64,000 bases of DNA from positions 1-64,000 of the forward strand of contig NZ_LWCU01000007.1 of the NCBI RefSeq assembly GCF_001650405.1, read 5' to 3'. The notes below the pieces were generated by a model. That model was given only the letters and a program-made list of their open reading frames with translations, did no database searches and had not been told where the DNA came from. The first letter of the stretch is position 1, and each line of letters starts with the position of its first letter. The translations under genes and the position numbers were made by a program. This document shows positions 35,378 through 43,851 of this stretch, piece after piece. The DNA is from Microbacterium sp. H83 (GTDB lineage: Bacteria; Actinomycetota; Actinomycetes; Actinomycetales; Microbacteriaceae).

Positions 35378-35884
35378 ATGAGCGCCGATGCCCAGCCTGA
35401 AGTCATTGTCCGTCCGGTCCGTGATGTGGATGCGGAAGCCCTGGGTCGCGTGCACGCGCAGTGCTGGCACGAGACCTACGACCACCTGATCAGCAAGGCC
35501 GCGCTCGAGAAGGTCTCCCCCCGCCGGATGGCCGAGCTGTGGACGCACTGGGCCGCTCAGGGACCGGAGTTCATCATGAACGCCGCCCTCATCGACGGCG
35601 AGATCGTCGGCTTCGTCGGTTCGGGCCCCGCCCGCGACAAGGACGCCCCGGCGTTCCGGGAGCTCTACTTCATCTACCTGCTCGACGCGTATCACGGCAC
35701 CGGCATCGGCCAGAAGCTCTTCGACGCCGCGGTCGCCGCGGACGAGCCGCTGTACCTCTGGGTCGCGGAGGACAACCCTCGCGCGCACCGCTTCTACACC
35801 CGCAACGGCTTCGCGCTCGACGGCGCGACGCACACCGAGCCGTTCCTCGGCGAGACGCTGACCGAGGTCCGCTTCGTGCGCTGA
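35378..35884 (+). CDS. GNAT-family N-acetyltransferase
   Basis: A 168-residue acetyltransferase with the acetyl-CoA-binding motif A as LLDAYHGTGIGQKLFDAA and motif B as LWVAEDNPRAHRFYTRNGF. Acceptor unknown. ATG 35378 is six bases after a TAGAGT -10 box, predicting a leaderless message. A strong hairpin at 35909-35940 follows its stop. Confidence 0.92.
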   Translation: MSADAQPEVIVRPVRDVDAEALGRVHAQCWHETYDHLISKAALEKVSPRRMAELWTHWAAQGPEFIMNAALIDGEIVGFVGSGPARDKDAPAFRELYFIYLLDAYHGTGIGQKLFDAAVAADEPLYLWVAEDNPRAHRFYTRNGFALDGATHTEPFLGETLTEVRFVR

Positions 35885-35891
35885 GCCCGTC

Positions 35892-35980
35892 GCACACGAT
35901 TCAGCAGGAACGGCCCCCGGATGAGCATCCGGGGGCCGTTTCCCCGTCCGTCAGCGCGTTCGTGCTGAATCCTGCACGTG
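35892..35980. repeat. TTCAGCA-family palindromic element, intergenic copy B
   Basis: The left end CACGATTCAGCAGGAACGG (35895-35913) is inverted relative to the right end TTCGTGCTGAATCCTGCACG (35959-35978). It fills the gap between the convergent GNAT and cytochrome b genes. A terminator hairpin occupies its centre. Confidence 0.75.
35909..35940. terminator. Strong bidirectional terminator hairpin
   Basis: AACGGCCCCCGGAT (35909-35922) and ATCCGGGGGCCGTT (35927-35940) pair perfectly over 14 bases around GAGC, with short T and A tracts at the ends. It sits between convergent genes and inside the repeat element 35892-35980. Confidence 0.9.
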
Positions 35981-36014
35981 AGGGCACCGACCCGCCGGCG
36001 CTCCGACGCCCGCG

Positions 36015-37778
36015 TCAGCGGCCGGAGACGTTCCCGAACACCTTCGCGATCGGCGCGATCACGAGCGGACGCGCGGCGACCCAGCCGACGGCGATGACCA
36101 CGAGGGACGCCACGAACACCCAGAATCCGGTCCAGGTGACGGCATCCTGCGACGCGTACATGTGGTTGAGGTTGCGCAGGAAGCCCGTGAGCATCACGAG
36201 GGCGACATGCACGATGATGAACGCGACGAAATACAGCATCACCGGGAAGTGCAGCGCACGCGCCCACTCGATCGGGTACGCCTTCGACAGGCGCTCGGCC
36301 TTCTTGGGCCACATCCCCGACATCCGGAACCCGGTGATCGCCGCCAGCGGAGCGGCGAGGAACACGGTCGCGAAGTACGCCAGCTGCTGCAGGCTGTTGT
36401 AGTTGTTCCAGCCGTTCTCGTGCGGCCAGTCGAACGAGAGGTACTGCAGGGCCGCCGAGAGGGCGTTCGGCACGACCTCCCAGCTGGTCGGCACGATGCG
36501 CGCCCAGTGTCCCGTCGTGAAGAGCAGCACCACGAAGACGACGCCGTTCACGAGCCACAGGACGTCGAGCGCCTGGTGGAACCAGATCGTCAGGCTGACC
36601 TTGCCCTTGGGGTTGTTCCGCGGCGTCCAGAACGCTGTCGGCCGCTTCTCGGAGCGGATCCGCAGCCCCGACCGGATGATCAGCACCATCAGGAACACGT
36701 TGAAGAAGTGCGCCCAGTTGACCCAGGGTGCGAAGCCGGGCTCGACGTGCACCGCGGGCTCGTACTCGCCGGGGAACGCGGTGAGGAAGTCCTGCATGAA
36801 CGGGAAGCTCAGCAGCGCGCGCACGAACGCGACCGCGGCGCCCGCGAGGATGCCGAGGGCCGCCGCACCGAGCAGCACGGCGATCGCCTGGGTCCAGGTC
36901 GGACGGGCGCGCCCGGATGGCGGAGCGGCCGCGGTGATGTGTCGCGGTGCGCGGCCGTTCCACACCGTGCGGGGAGCCGGCAACGGAGTGCTGACGTCGA
37001 CGGTCGCGACGGCGACGGCGGCTTCGGGGGCCGACACGCCACTCGAAGGACCGACGACCGGACCCGGTCCGACATCCGGTGTGTCGGCCCCCGAAGCGGA
37101 CCGTGCCGATGCGGCAGCGACCGTCTCGGCCGGAGGCCACGGCTCGCCCCCGCGAACGCGCGGAAGCCCGCGCCGGACACCCGGGGTGCCGGAGCCTGTC
37201 GAAGGGCCCGGCGCCGAAGCACCGGGGTCCGGAGCACCGGGCACGGCCGCGGGCGCGTCTGCGGCGACCGCTCCGGGGGCCGACACACCAGACGTCGGAT
37301 GCTGCGGGGCAGCCGGTCCGTCGAGTGGCGTGTCGGCCCCCGAAGCGGCGACGACGACGGGCGCCTCGCTGCTCTCTCGTGCGCCCGAAGGCGCCGCGAC
37401 GGCATCCGCCGGGGGCCACGGCTCGCCGCCGGGCACGCGCGGCAGCCCGCGCCGGACGGCGGAGCGCACGGCAGCAGGCGGCGACGCCAGCGCGGGCACG
37501 GACGTCGTCGCGGCTTCCAGAGCGGGGGCCGACACACCAGAGGTCGGACGCTGCGGGGCGGCCGGTCCGCCACGTGGCGTGTCGGCCCCCGAAGTGGCGG
37601 GGACCCGCACGCCATCCGCCGCCGCATCCGAAGACGCCGCATCCGACGCCGCCACGCCCGCCGACGCCGCCACGCCCGCCGGCGCCGTCACAGCATGCGC
37701 CGCCACAGCATCCGCGGGCGGCCACGGCTCGCCGCCGGGTACGCGCGGCAGCCCGCGCCGCAGCATCCGCGTGGCCAT
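36015..37778 (-). CDS. Cytochrome b561-like membrane protein with repeat-rich N-terminal extension
   Basis: 587 residues. Residues ~295-587 form a six-helix b-type cytochrome domain. Histidines suited to haem binding occur in [22 protein letters not shown] and FIIVHVAL, as in cytochrome b561/b6-type subunits. Residues 1-290 are Ala/Pro-rich and carry three copies of RRGLPRV-GGEPWPP (at 7, 109 and 202), each followed by an SGADTP...SGVSAP block; those blocks are exactly 83 residues apart. The gene starts two bases after the etfA stop, so it is the last gene of etfB-etfA-cytb. Inferred role: passing electrons from ETF to the quinone pool. The haem assignment is from family resemblance. Confidence 0.88.
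   Translation of the reverse strand: MATRMLRRGLPRVPGGEPWPPADAVAAHAVTAPAGVAASAGVAASDAASSDAAADGVRVPATSGADTPRGGPAAPQRPTSGVSAPALEAATTSVPALASPPAAVRSAVRRGLPRVPGGEPWPPADAVAAPSGARESSEAPVVVAASGADTPLDGPAAPQHPTSGVSAPGAVAADAPAAVPGAPDPGASAPGPSTGSGTPGVRRGLPRVRGGEPWPPAETVAAASARSASGADTPDVGPGPVVGPSSGVSAPEAAVAVATVDVSTPLPAPRTVWNGRAPRHITAAAPPSGRARPTWTQAIAVLLGAAALGILAGAAVAFVRALLSFPFMQDFLTAFPGEYEPAVHVEPGFAPWVNWAHFFNVFLMVLIIRSGLRIRSEKRPTAFWTPRNNPKGKVSLTIWFHQALDVLWLVNGVVFVVLLFTTGHWARIVPTSWEVVPNALSAALQYLSFDWPHENGWNNYNSLQQLAYFATVFLAAPLAAITGFRMSGMWPKKAERLSKAYPIEWARALHFPVMLYFVAFIIVHVALVMLTGFLRNLNHMYASQDAVTWTGFWVFVASLVVIAVGWVAARPLVIAPIAKVFGNVSGR
37022..37591. repeat. Three in-frame palindromic cassettes inside the cytochrome b gene
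   Basis: Cassette 1: CTTCGGGGGCCGACACGCC (37022-37040) against GGTGTGTCGGCCCCCGAAG (37078-37096), 18 of 19 bases paired. Cassette 2 spans 37273-37343 and cassette 3 spans 37523-37591, with the same GGGGGCCGACAC / GTGTCGGCCCCC ends. They recur every 249-250 bases, encode SGADTP...SGVSAP, and keep the reading frame. Confidence 0.9.
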
Positions 37779-37780
37779 GA

Positions 37781-38752
37781 CTACTTCTTCCGCGCCTCGA
37801 GCGCCGCGATCACCTGCGGCACGACGGTGAACAGGTCGCCGACGATGCCGAAGTCGGCGACGTCGAAGATCGGCGCCTCCGCGTCCTTGTTGATCGCGAC
37901 GATGTTCTTCGCGGTCTGCATGCCGGCGCGGTGCTGGATCGCACCGGAGATGCCGAGAGCGACATACAGCTGCGGCGACACCGACACCCCGGTCTGTCCG
38001 ACCTGGTGTGACTGCGGGATGTACCCCGCGTCGACCGCGGCGCGGGAGGCGCCCACGGCGGCGCCGAGAGCATCCGCCAGCTCCTCCACGAGGACGAACT
38101 TCTCCTTCGACGCGAGACCGCGTCCGCCGGAGACGACCTTCGTGGCGCCTCGCAGCTCGGGCCGCGACGACGTGACCTCGACGGCCTCGATCTCGCCCAC
38201 GGTCGCGACGGCCGCATCGGATGCCGGCACGGTCAGCGTCTCGACCGTCGGCGAGGCCGCCGCATCGGCTCGCGCCTCGACCGCGCCCTGTCGCACCGTG
38301 ATGACGGGCGGGCCGAACGTGGCGGCCGCGTCCACGAGGTAGGCCCCGCCGTAGACGGAGTGGTGCGCGACGATGCCCTCGTCGTCGCGCGAGACCCCGA
38401 CCGCGTCGACGCACAGCGCGAGCTTCGCGCGCACGGCGAATCGTCCGGCGATGTCGCGGCCGCTGATCGAGTTCGAGAGGAGCACGGCATCCGGCTGCAC
38501 CTGCGCGAAGGCCGCCTGCAGCGCGTCGACGATCGGGCCGGTGAGGAGGCTGGCATCGGCGTCGGCGGTGAGGACGACGGATGCTCCCGCCGCCGCGACC
38601 TGCGCGACGGCCTCGTCGGATCCGCCGACGACGAGCGCGACGGGTGAGCCGACGGTCGCGGCGGCTCCGATCAGCGCCGCGGTGCTCGGCGCCGCGTCGC
38701 CGGAGGGCAGGACGTCGACGACGACCAGGACGGGGTTCTCGGGGTACGCCAT
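37781..38752 (-). CDS. etfA: Electron transfer flavoprotein alpha subunit
   Basis: 323 residues. The N-terminal domain I is followed by the FAD-binding C-terminal domain with the ETF-alpha signature: [37 protein letters not shown], and [40 protein letters not shown]. With EtfB it accepts electrons from acyl-CoA dehydrogenases. ATG 38752 lies just upstream of the etfB stop codon (short overlap). The cytochrome b gene follows after two bases. Confidence 0.96.
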   Translation of the reverse strand: MAYPENPVLVVVDVLPSGDAAPSTAALIGAAATVGSPVALVVGGSDEAVAQVAAAGASVVLTADADASLLTGPIVDALQAAFAQVQPDAVLLSNSISGRDIAGRFAVRAKLALCVDAVGVSRDDEGIVAHHSVYGGAYLVDAAATFGPPVITVRQGAVEARADAAASPTVETLTVPASDAAVATVGEIEAVEVTSSRPELRGATKVVSGGRGLASKEKFVLVEELADALGAAVGASRAAVDAGYIPQSHQVGQTGVSVSPQLYVALGISGAIQHRAGMQTAKNIVAINKDAEAPIFDVADFGIVGDLFTVVPQVIAALEARKK

Positions 38753-38753
38753 G

Positions 38754-39530
38754 TCACACCAGCCTGTTCTGCACGAGGAAGTCGACGAGCTTGTCGGCGG
38801 CATCGCCCTCGTCGACGATCTTGACTCCCGCGGCGCGCGGCGGCTTCTCGGAGACGGCGATCATGATCGAGCGCGGCGCGATCGACGGGTCGGCCGAGAC
38901 GTCGAGGTCTTCGAGCGAGAGCACCTCGAGCGGCTTCTTCTTCGCCGCCATGATGCCCTTGAAGTTCGGGAAGCGGGCATCCGGAAGAGCCTCGGTGATC
39001 GAGAGCACGACCGGGAGCGATGCCGAGATCGGCTGCGCACCGGCATCCGCCCCTCGCGTGCCCGTGATCCCCTCGGCGGTGATCTCGACCGCGGCGAGCG
39101 CCGAGGCGTGCGCCCAGCCCAGGTGCTCGGCGATCATCGCGGGCATGACGCCTCCCGACCCGTCGGTCGAGAGGTTGCCGGTGATCACGAGATCCGGCCC
39201 GATGCGACGGATCGCCGCCGCCAGGACCTCGGCGGTGAGCCCCAGGTCGGCGCCGACGAGCTGTTCGTCGGCGACGTGCAGGGCCGAGCCGGCGCCGATC
39301 GCGAGAGCACGGCGCACGGATGCGGTGGACCCCTCCGGAGCCATGGTCAGCGCGACCACCTCGGTGCCCTCGTTCGTGTCGGCATGCGCCAGCGCGACCT
39401 CGAGCGCGCGCTCGGTGATCTCGTCGAGCACCACGTCGCCGGCGCCGCGGTCGGCGAGTCCGGTCTCGAGATCCAGCTTGCGGTCGCCGTAGGTGTCGGG
39501 CACCTCTTTGACCAGGACGACGATCTTCAT
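38754..39530 (-). CDS. etfB: Electron transfer flavoprotein beta subunit
   Basis: A 258-residue ETF beta chain that binds AMP and shapes the FAD pocket of EtfA. It opens [20 protein letters not shown]; the family signature region is visible as [29 protein letters not shown]. First gene of the etf operon, divergent from a MarR gene. Partners in this window include the acyl-CoA dehydrogenase at 42635-43843 and possibly the PutA and DAO flavoproteins. Confidence 0.96.
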   Translation of the reverse strand: MKIVVLVKEVPDTYGDRKLDLETGLADRGAGDVVLDEITERALEVALAHADTNEGTEVVALTMAPEGSTASVRRALAIGAGSALHVADEQLVGADLGLTAEVLAAAIRRIGPDLVITGNLSTDGSGGVMPAMIAEHLGWAHASALAAVEITAEGITGTRGADAGAQPISASLPVVLSITEALPDARFPNFKGIMAAKKKPLEVLSLEDLDVSADPSIAPRSIMIAVSEKPPRAAGVKIVDEGDAADKLVDFLVQNRLV

Positions 39531-39566
39531 CGATTGCTCCTCACGACTGCCTCGATTCTAGTCCCT

Positions 39567-39581
39567 TGATACTCAGTACCA
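39567..39581. promoter_or_regulatory. Candidate MarR operator between etfB and the MarR gene
   Basis: TGATACT-C-AGTACCA is an inverted repeat with 6 of 7 paired positions in the 109-base divergent intergenic region. It is placed to affect both the etf operon and the MarR gene. Confidence 0.5.
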
Positions 39582-39639
39582 TCGTGCGCGCAACTGGGGA
39601 TCAGCACCGGGGACGCCCCTCATGCCCTACCGTAGAAGC

Positions 39640-40176
39640 GTGGTCCGACCCCGCCCGCTGCCCGTGGATCCGCTCGCCGAGGCGAAGCGGCAGTGGATCG
39701 CGCACGGATGGACGGATGCCGCCGACGGCATGACCGTCGTCACCTCCGTGATGCGGGCCCAGCAGCTGCTGTTGGCGCGGGTGGATGCCGCGCTGAAGCC
39801 GTTCGCGCTGAGCTTCGCCCGCTACGAGATGCTGCGCCTGCTGGCCTTCAGCCGCTCGGGACGCCTCCCGCTCTCGAGCGTCGTCGCCCGACTGCAGGTG
39901 CATGCGACGACCGTCACCAGCACGGCCGAGCGCCTCGTCCGCGATGGCTTCGTCGTCCGCGAGCCGCACCCGCACGACGGTCGTGCGGCGCTGCTCGTGC
40001 TGACCGATTCCGGCCGCGAGCTCGTCGACCGGGCGACCACGGCGCTGAACGCCGACGTGTTCGCCGCGCCCGGCCTCAGCGACGCCGACGCCGCAGAGCT
40101 CGTCGCGATCGTCGCACGTCTGCGCAAGGACGCCGGCGACTTCGCCGACCCGCGCCCCCAGCCCGATCCGCTCTGA
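39640..40176 (+). CDS. MarR-family regulator divergent from etf
   Basis: 178 residues. DPLAEAKRQWIAHGW and an N-terminal helix precede the winged helix (LPLSSVVARLQVHATTVTSTAERLVRDGFVVREPHPHDGRAALLVLTDSG). GTG 39640 lies six bases after TACCGT and fits the usual family start (VRPRPLPVDP), so it is favoured over ATG 39622. Members of this subgroup often control fatty-acid or acyl-CoA genes, consistent with the divergent etf operon. The ligand is unknown. Confidence 0.9.
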   Translation: MVRPRPLPVDPLAEAKRQWIAHGWTDAADGMTVVTSVMRAQQLLLARVDAALKPFALSFARYEMLRLLAFSRSGRLPLSSVVARLQVHATTVTSTAERLVRDGFVVREPHPHDGRAALLVLTDSGRELVDRATTALNADVFAAPGLSDADAAELVAIVARLRKDAGDFADPRPQPDPL

Positions 40177-40221
40177 CATGGCCCGCTTCGTGCTCGAGGG
40201 GCCCGGGCGTACACTGCCCGC

Positions 40222-40665
40222 ATGAGCGAACTGCGACTGCACACGACTCTCGAGGGCCGCGGCCCCGCGGCGGCGATCATCCTCACCGACGAGCAGGTCG
40301 CCTCGTTCGGGGCCGGCAAGGCGTTCCCCGTCGCCGTCACGATCGACGGCAGGACGGCGCGACTCCGGCTCGCCCGCATGGGCGGTCAGAACATGATCGG
40401 GTTCAGCAAAGCCGTGCGGGCGGATCTCGGCGTCGAGATCGGCCAGGAGGTCGACGCCGTCATCGCCGTGGATGCCGCCGAACGCGCCGTCGAGGTCCCG
40501 CCCGCCCTGGCCGACGCGCTCGATGCCGATCCTGGCCTGCGTGCCGCCTTCGACGCGCTGTCGTACTCGACGCGCAAGGAGCACGCCCGGTCGGTCGCCG
40601 AGGCGAAGCAGGACGCCACCCGCGACCGCCGCGTCGAGAAGATCGTCGAGTCGCTGCGCGGCTGA
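40222..40665 (+). CDS. DUF1905 / YdeI-like protein
   Basis: 147 residues. An N-terminal DUF1905 beta-barrel (LHTTLEGRGPAAAIILTDEQVASFGAGKAFPVAVTIDG) precedes a C-terminal OmdA/YdeI helical domain (LADALDADPGLRAAFDALSYSTRKEHARSVAEAKQDATRDRRVEKIVESL). The family is loosely linked to bacteriocin protection; function here unknown. ATG 40222 follows TACACT by six bases, again a leaderless layout. Confidence 0.9.
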   Translation: MSELRLHTTLEGRGPAAAIILTDEQVASFGAGKAFPVAVTIDGRTARLRLARMGGQNMIGFSKAVRADLGVEIGQEVDAVIAVDAAERAVEVPPALADALDADPGLRAAFDALSYSTRKEHARSVAEAKQDATRDRRVEKIVESLRG

Positions 40666-40687
40666 CCTCTCGGCCGTGCGCCGTGCG

Positions 40688-40773
40688 GTAGTCAGCACGA
40701 ATGCGCCGTCTGCCCGTCGCGCGGCCCTGTCATGACCGGAATCGGGCCGATCGTGCTGAGTTGTGCACGACGG
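40688..40773. repeat. TTCAGCA-family palindromic element, intergenic copy C
   Basis: The left end GTAGTCAGCACGAATGCG (40688-40705) is inverted relative to the right end GATCGTGCTGAGTTGTGCAC (40749-40768). The ends share TCAGCACGA. It lies between the convergent DUF1905 and enoyl-CoA hydratase genes and may separate their transcripts. Confidence 0.7.
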
Positions 40774-40783
40774 CTCAGCAGGC

Positions 40784-41560
40784 TCAGCGGTTCTGGAAGT
40801 CCGGCGCACGCTTCTCCCGGAAGGCCGCCATGCCCTCCTTCTGATCGAGGGTGTCGAACAGCGCGGCGAACGCATGCTTCTCGTGCGCCAGGCCGTCGGC
40901 GAGGGTCGTCTCCATCGCGGCGTCGAGCGCGGCCTTCGCGGCGAACAGCGACGGCAGCGACTTCGCGGCGATCGTGTCGGCGAGCGTCGACGCCTCCGTG
41001 AGCAGGTCGGCTGCCGGCACGACGCGCGACACGAGACCGGAGCGCTCCGCCTCCGCGGCGTCCATCAGGCGGCCGGACAGCACGAGCTCCGCGGTCTTGT
41101 AGTACCCGACCGCTCGGATGAGCCGCTGCGTGCCCCCCATGCCCGGGATCACGCCGAGGGTGATCTCGGGCTGCCCGAACTTCGCGGTGTCGGCCGCGAG
41201 GATGATGTCGCACATCATCGCGAGCTCGCAGCCGCCGCCCAGAGCGAAGCCCGACACGGCGGCGATCACGGGGGTGCGCACCGCCGCGAACTCGTGCCAG
41301 ATGCCGAAGTGGTCGGTGTCGAGCATCTCGGCCGCCGACATGCCCTCCATCTCCTTGATGTCGGCTCCCGCGGCGAAGGCCTTCTCGGAGCCGGTGACGA
41401 CGATCGCGCCGACGCCGTCATCGAGGTCGAACGCCCGAGCCGCGGCGGTGATCTCCTCGGCGAGCCGACTGTTCAGCGCGTTCAGCGCCTGCGGCCGGTT
41501 CAGGGTGATCCAGCCGACGCGTCCGCGCTGCTCGACCAGGATCGTCTCGTACTCGGTCAT
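40784..41560 (-). CDS. Enoyl-CoA hydratase
   Basis: A 258-residue crotonase-fold enzyme hydrating 2-enoyl-CoA. The oxyanion hole is formed by AAGADIKEM and [16 protein letters not shown], and the catalytic glutamates lie in [19 protein letters not shown] (both Glu positions conserved), so hydratase activity is expected. It sits 166 bases downstream of mmsB on the same strand and so is grouped with the branched-chain acyl-CoA genes. Confidence 0.95.
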   Translation of the reverse strand: MTEYETILVEQRGRVGWITLNRPQALNALNSRLAEEITAAARAFDLDDGVGAIVVTGSEKAFAAGADIKEMEGMSAAEMLDTDHFGIWHEFAAVRTPVIAAVSGFALGGGCELAMMCDIILAADTAKFGQPEITLGVIPGMGGTQRLIRAVGYYKTAELVLSGRLMDAAEAERSGLVSRVVPAADLLTEASTLADTIAAKSLPSLFAAKAALDAAMETTLADGLAHEKHAFAALFDTLDQKEGMAAFREKRAPDFQNR

Positions 41561-41726
41561 GGTGGGCCCTCTCCGTCGTGGTCATCTCAGTATGTCGCGC
41601 CGTGTCCGGCATCCGACCTCTGCCCGTTCTGCACACGACGTCCCGATCGGCGGACGAATCCGCGGAAAGGGTTCGCGGAACGGGACAGCGTCAGCAGAGC
41701 GGGGCAGACTGCAGGAGGACGACCAC

Positions 41727-42638
41727 TCACCGGCCGATCGATCCGTCTCGGATGTCGGTGATGATCCCCGAGAAGTCCCGGGCAGCGCCCTCGCCCGCGG
41801 CGAACGCGGCGTACAGCTCCTGCGCGAGACGCCCCATCCGGGCATCCGTCGACGTCTGCTCGATCGCCTGCAGCGCGAGCCCGAGGTCCTTCGCCATGAG
41901 CGCCCCCGCGAAGCCCGGCTGGTAGTCGCGGTTCGCCGGACTCGTCGGGACCGGCCCCGGCACCGGGCAGTTCGTGCTGATCGACCAGCACTGACCGGAG
42001 GCCTGGGAGACGACGTCGAACAGCGCCTGGTGTTCGAGCCCGAGCCGCTCTCCCAGCACGAACGCCTCGGCGACGGCGATCTGCGACACGGCCAGCACCA
42101 TGTTGTTGCAGACCTTCGCCGCCTGGCCGAGACCCGGGCCGCCGCAGTGCACGATCCTCCGCCCCATCACCTCGAGCAGCGGCAGCGCGGCCGCGAAGTC
42201 CTCGTCGGAGCCGCCGACCATGAATGCCAGGGTCCCGTTCTCGGCGCCGACGACCCCGCCGGACACCGGGGCGTCGATGTTGCGGTGCCCCGCGGCGAGC
42301 GCGAGCGCATGGGCGGCGCGGGCCTCGTCGACGGCGATGGTCGACGATTCGATGAACAGGGTGTCCGCACGGGCCGCGGCGAGCAGCTCGGTGCGGTACG
42401 CGTCGAGCACATGGCGTCCGGCGGGGAACATCGTGATGACGACGTCGGCCGTGGCGACGGCATCCGCCCCGCTCTCCGCGACGGGGATGCCGGCGGCCTC
42501 CGCCGCCTCGACGGCCGACGGGACGAGGTCGAAGCCGTGCACCTCGTATCCGGCGGCGACGAGGTTCCTCGCCATCGGCAGCCCCATGTGCCCGAGACCG
42601 AGGAACGCGACCCGCACCCCGACGGATGCCGTGCTCAT
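41727..42638 (-). CDS. mmsB: 3-hydroxyisobutyrate dehydrogenase
   Basis: A 303-residue beta-hydroxyacid dehydrogenase. The NAD motif LGLGHMGLPMARNLVAAGYEVHGFD is at the start, the substrate loop is DAPVSGGVVGAENGTLAFMVGG, and the catalytic Lys is in GQAAKVCNNMVLA. It oxidises 3-hydroxyisobutyrate to methylmalonate semialdehyde in valine catabolism, directly upstream of the MmsA reaction. ATG 42638 overlaps the acyl-CoA dehydrogenase stop by four bases. Confidence 0.95.
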   Translation of the reverse strand: MSTASVGVRVAFLGLGHMGLPMARNLVAAGYEVHGFDLVPSAVEAAEAAGIPVAESGADAVATADVVITMFPAGRHVLDAYRTELLAAARADTLFIESSTIAVDEARAAHALALAAGHRNIDAPVSGGVVGAENGTLAFMVGGSDEDFAAALPLLEVMGRRIVHCGGPGLGQAAKVCNNMVLAVSQIAVAEAFVLGERLGLEHQALFDVVSQASGQCWSISTNCPVPGPVPTSPANRDYQPGFAGALMAKDLGLALQAIEQTSTDARMGRLAQELYAAFAAGEGAARDFSGIITDIRDGSIGR

Positions 42639-43843
42639 GACGCGCTCCTCATCGGGCTTCCGCCGCTTCGCTGGAGCGACTGCGACCCGGACGGGCGCAG
42701 CATCTCGCGTCCGACGATGAGCCGCATGATCTCGTTCGTCCCCTCGAGGATCTGATGCACGCGCAGGTCGCGGACGACGCGCTCGATGCCGTAGTCCTGC
42801 AGATACCCGTATCCGCCGTGCAGCTGCAGCGCCCGGTTGGCGACGTCGAAGGCGGCATCCGTCGCGAAGCGCTTGGCCATCGCGCAGCGCATCGTCGCAT
42901 CCGGCGCCTTCTCGTCGACCGCCCGCGCGCCGTCTCGGATCATGAGCCGCGCGGCCTGCAGGTCGGTGCGCATGTCGGCGATCGCGAAGAGGATCGACTG
43001 CTTCTCGGCCAGCGGCTCACCGAAGGCGACGCGCTCGTGCACGTACTGCACGGCCCGGTCGAGCGCCCACTGCGCTCCGCCCAGCGAGCAGGCGGCGATG
43101 TTGAGGCGTCCGCCGTTCAGCGCCGACATCGCGATCGCGAAGCCGCGCCCTTCGTCGCCGAGCAGAGCGGATGCCGGCACCCGCGCCCCGTCCATGATGA
43201 CCTGGCGCGTGGGCTGGGCATGCCAGCCCATCTTCTTCTCGGGTGGGCCGAAGCTCAGGCCCTCGGTGTCCCCCGGCACGAGGAAGGCGCTGATCCCGCG
43301 GGCGCCGGGCTCCCCGGTGCGGGCCATCACCACGTAGACGGCGGCTTCTCCGGCACCGGAGATGAACTGCTTCACACCGGTGAGCACGTAGTCGTCGCCG
43401 TCGCGCACAGCGCTCGTGGCGATGTTCGCCGCGTCGGATCCCGCGCCGGGTTCGGTGAGGCAGTAGCCGCCGAACTCCCGCATCGAGGTGAGCCGGGGCA
43501 CCCATTCGGAGCGTTGCGCGTCGTCGCCGTAGGTGTCGATCATCCACACCACCATGTTGTGGATCGAGATGTACGCGGCGACGGCGGGATCGCCCTGGGC
43601 GAGCTCCTCGAATATCGCGACGGAGTCGAGGCGGCTCAGCGCCGTGCCGCCGAAGTCCTCCCGCACGTAGATCCCGCCGAGGCCCAGCTCGCCGCCCTTG
43701 CCGAGGGACTCGCGGGGGAAGAGGTGCTTCTCGTCGCGCTCCGCGGCGAACGGGGCGAGCTCGATCTCGGCGAAATCGCGCACGGCGTCGAGGATCGCCT
43801 CGCGCTCCTCGGCGGTGGTGGTGACGGTGATCGTGTCGGACAT
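42635..43843 (-). CDS. Acyl-CoA dehydrogenase (isobutyryl-CoA type probable)
   Basis: A 402-residue flavoprotein. YCLTEPGAGSDAANIATSA, KQFISGAGEAAVYVVMART, the middle beta domain and the C-terminal ALQLHGGYGYLQDYGIERVVRDLRVHQILEGTNEIMRLIV show a full acyl-CoA dehydrogenase. The catalytic Glu is in the LEGTNEI region. The position between mmsA and mmsB suggests short branched acyl-CoA from valine. Electrons should pass to EtfAB. Confidence 0.93.
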   Translation of the reverse strand: MSDTITVTTTAEEREAILDAVRDFAEIELAPFAAERDEKHLFPRESLGKGGELGLGGIYVREDFGGTALSRLDSVAIFEELAQGDPAVAAYISIHNMVVWMIDTYGDDAQRSEWVPRLTSMREFGGYCLTEPGAGSDAANIATSAVRDGDDYVLTGVKQFISGAGEAAVYVVMARTGEPGARGISAFLVPGDTEGLSFGPPEKKMGWHAQPTRQVIMDGARVPASALLGDEGRGFAIAMSALNGGRLNIAACSLGGAQWALDRAVQYVHERVAFGEPLAEKQSILFAIADMRTDLQAARLMIRDGARAVDEKAPDATMRCAMAKRFATDAAFDVANRALQLHGGYGYLQDYGIERVVRDLRVHQILEGTNEIMRLIVGREMLRPSGSQSLQRSGGSPMRSAS

Positions 43844-43851
43844 CGGGACTC

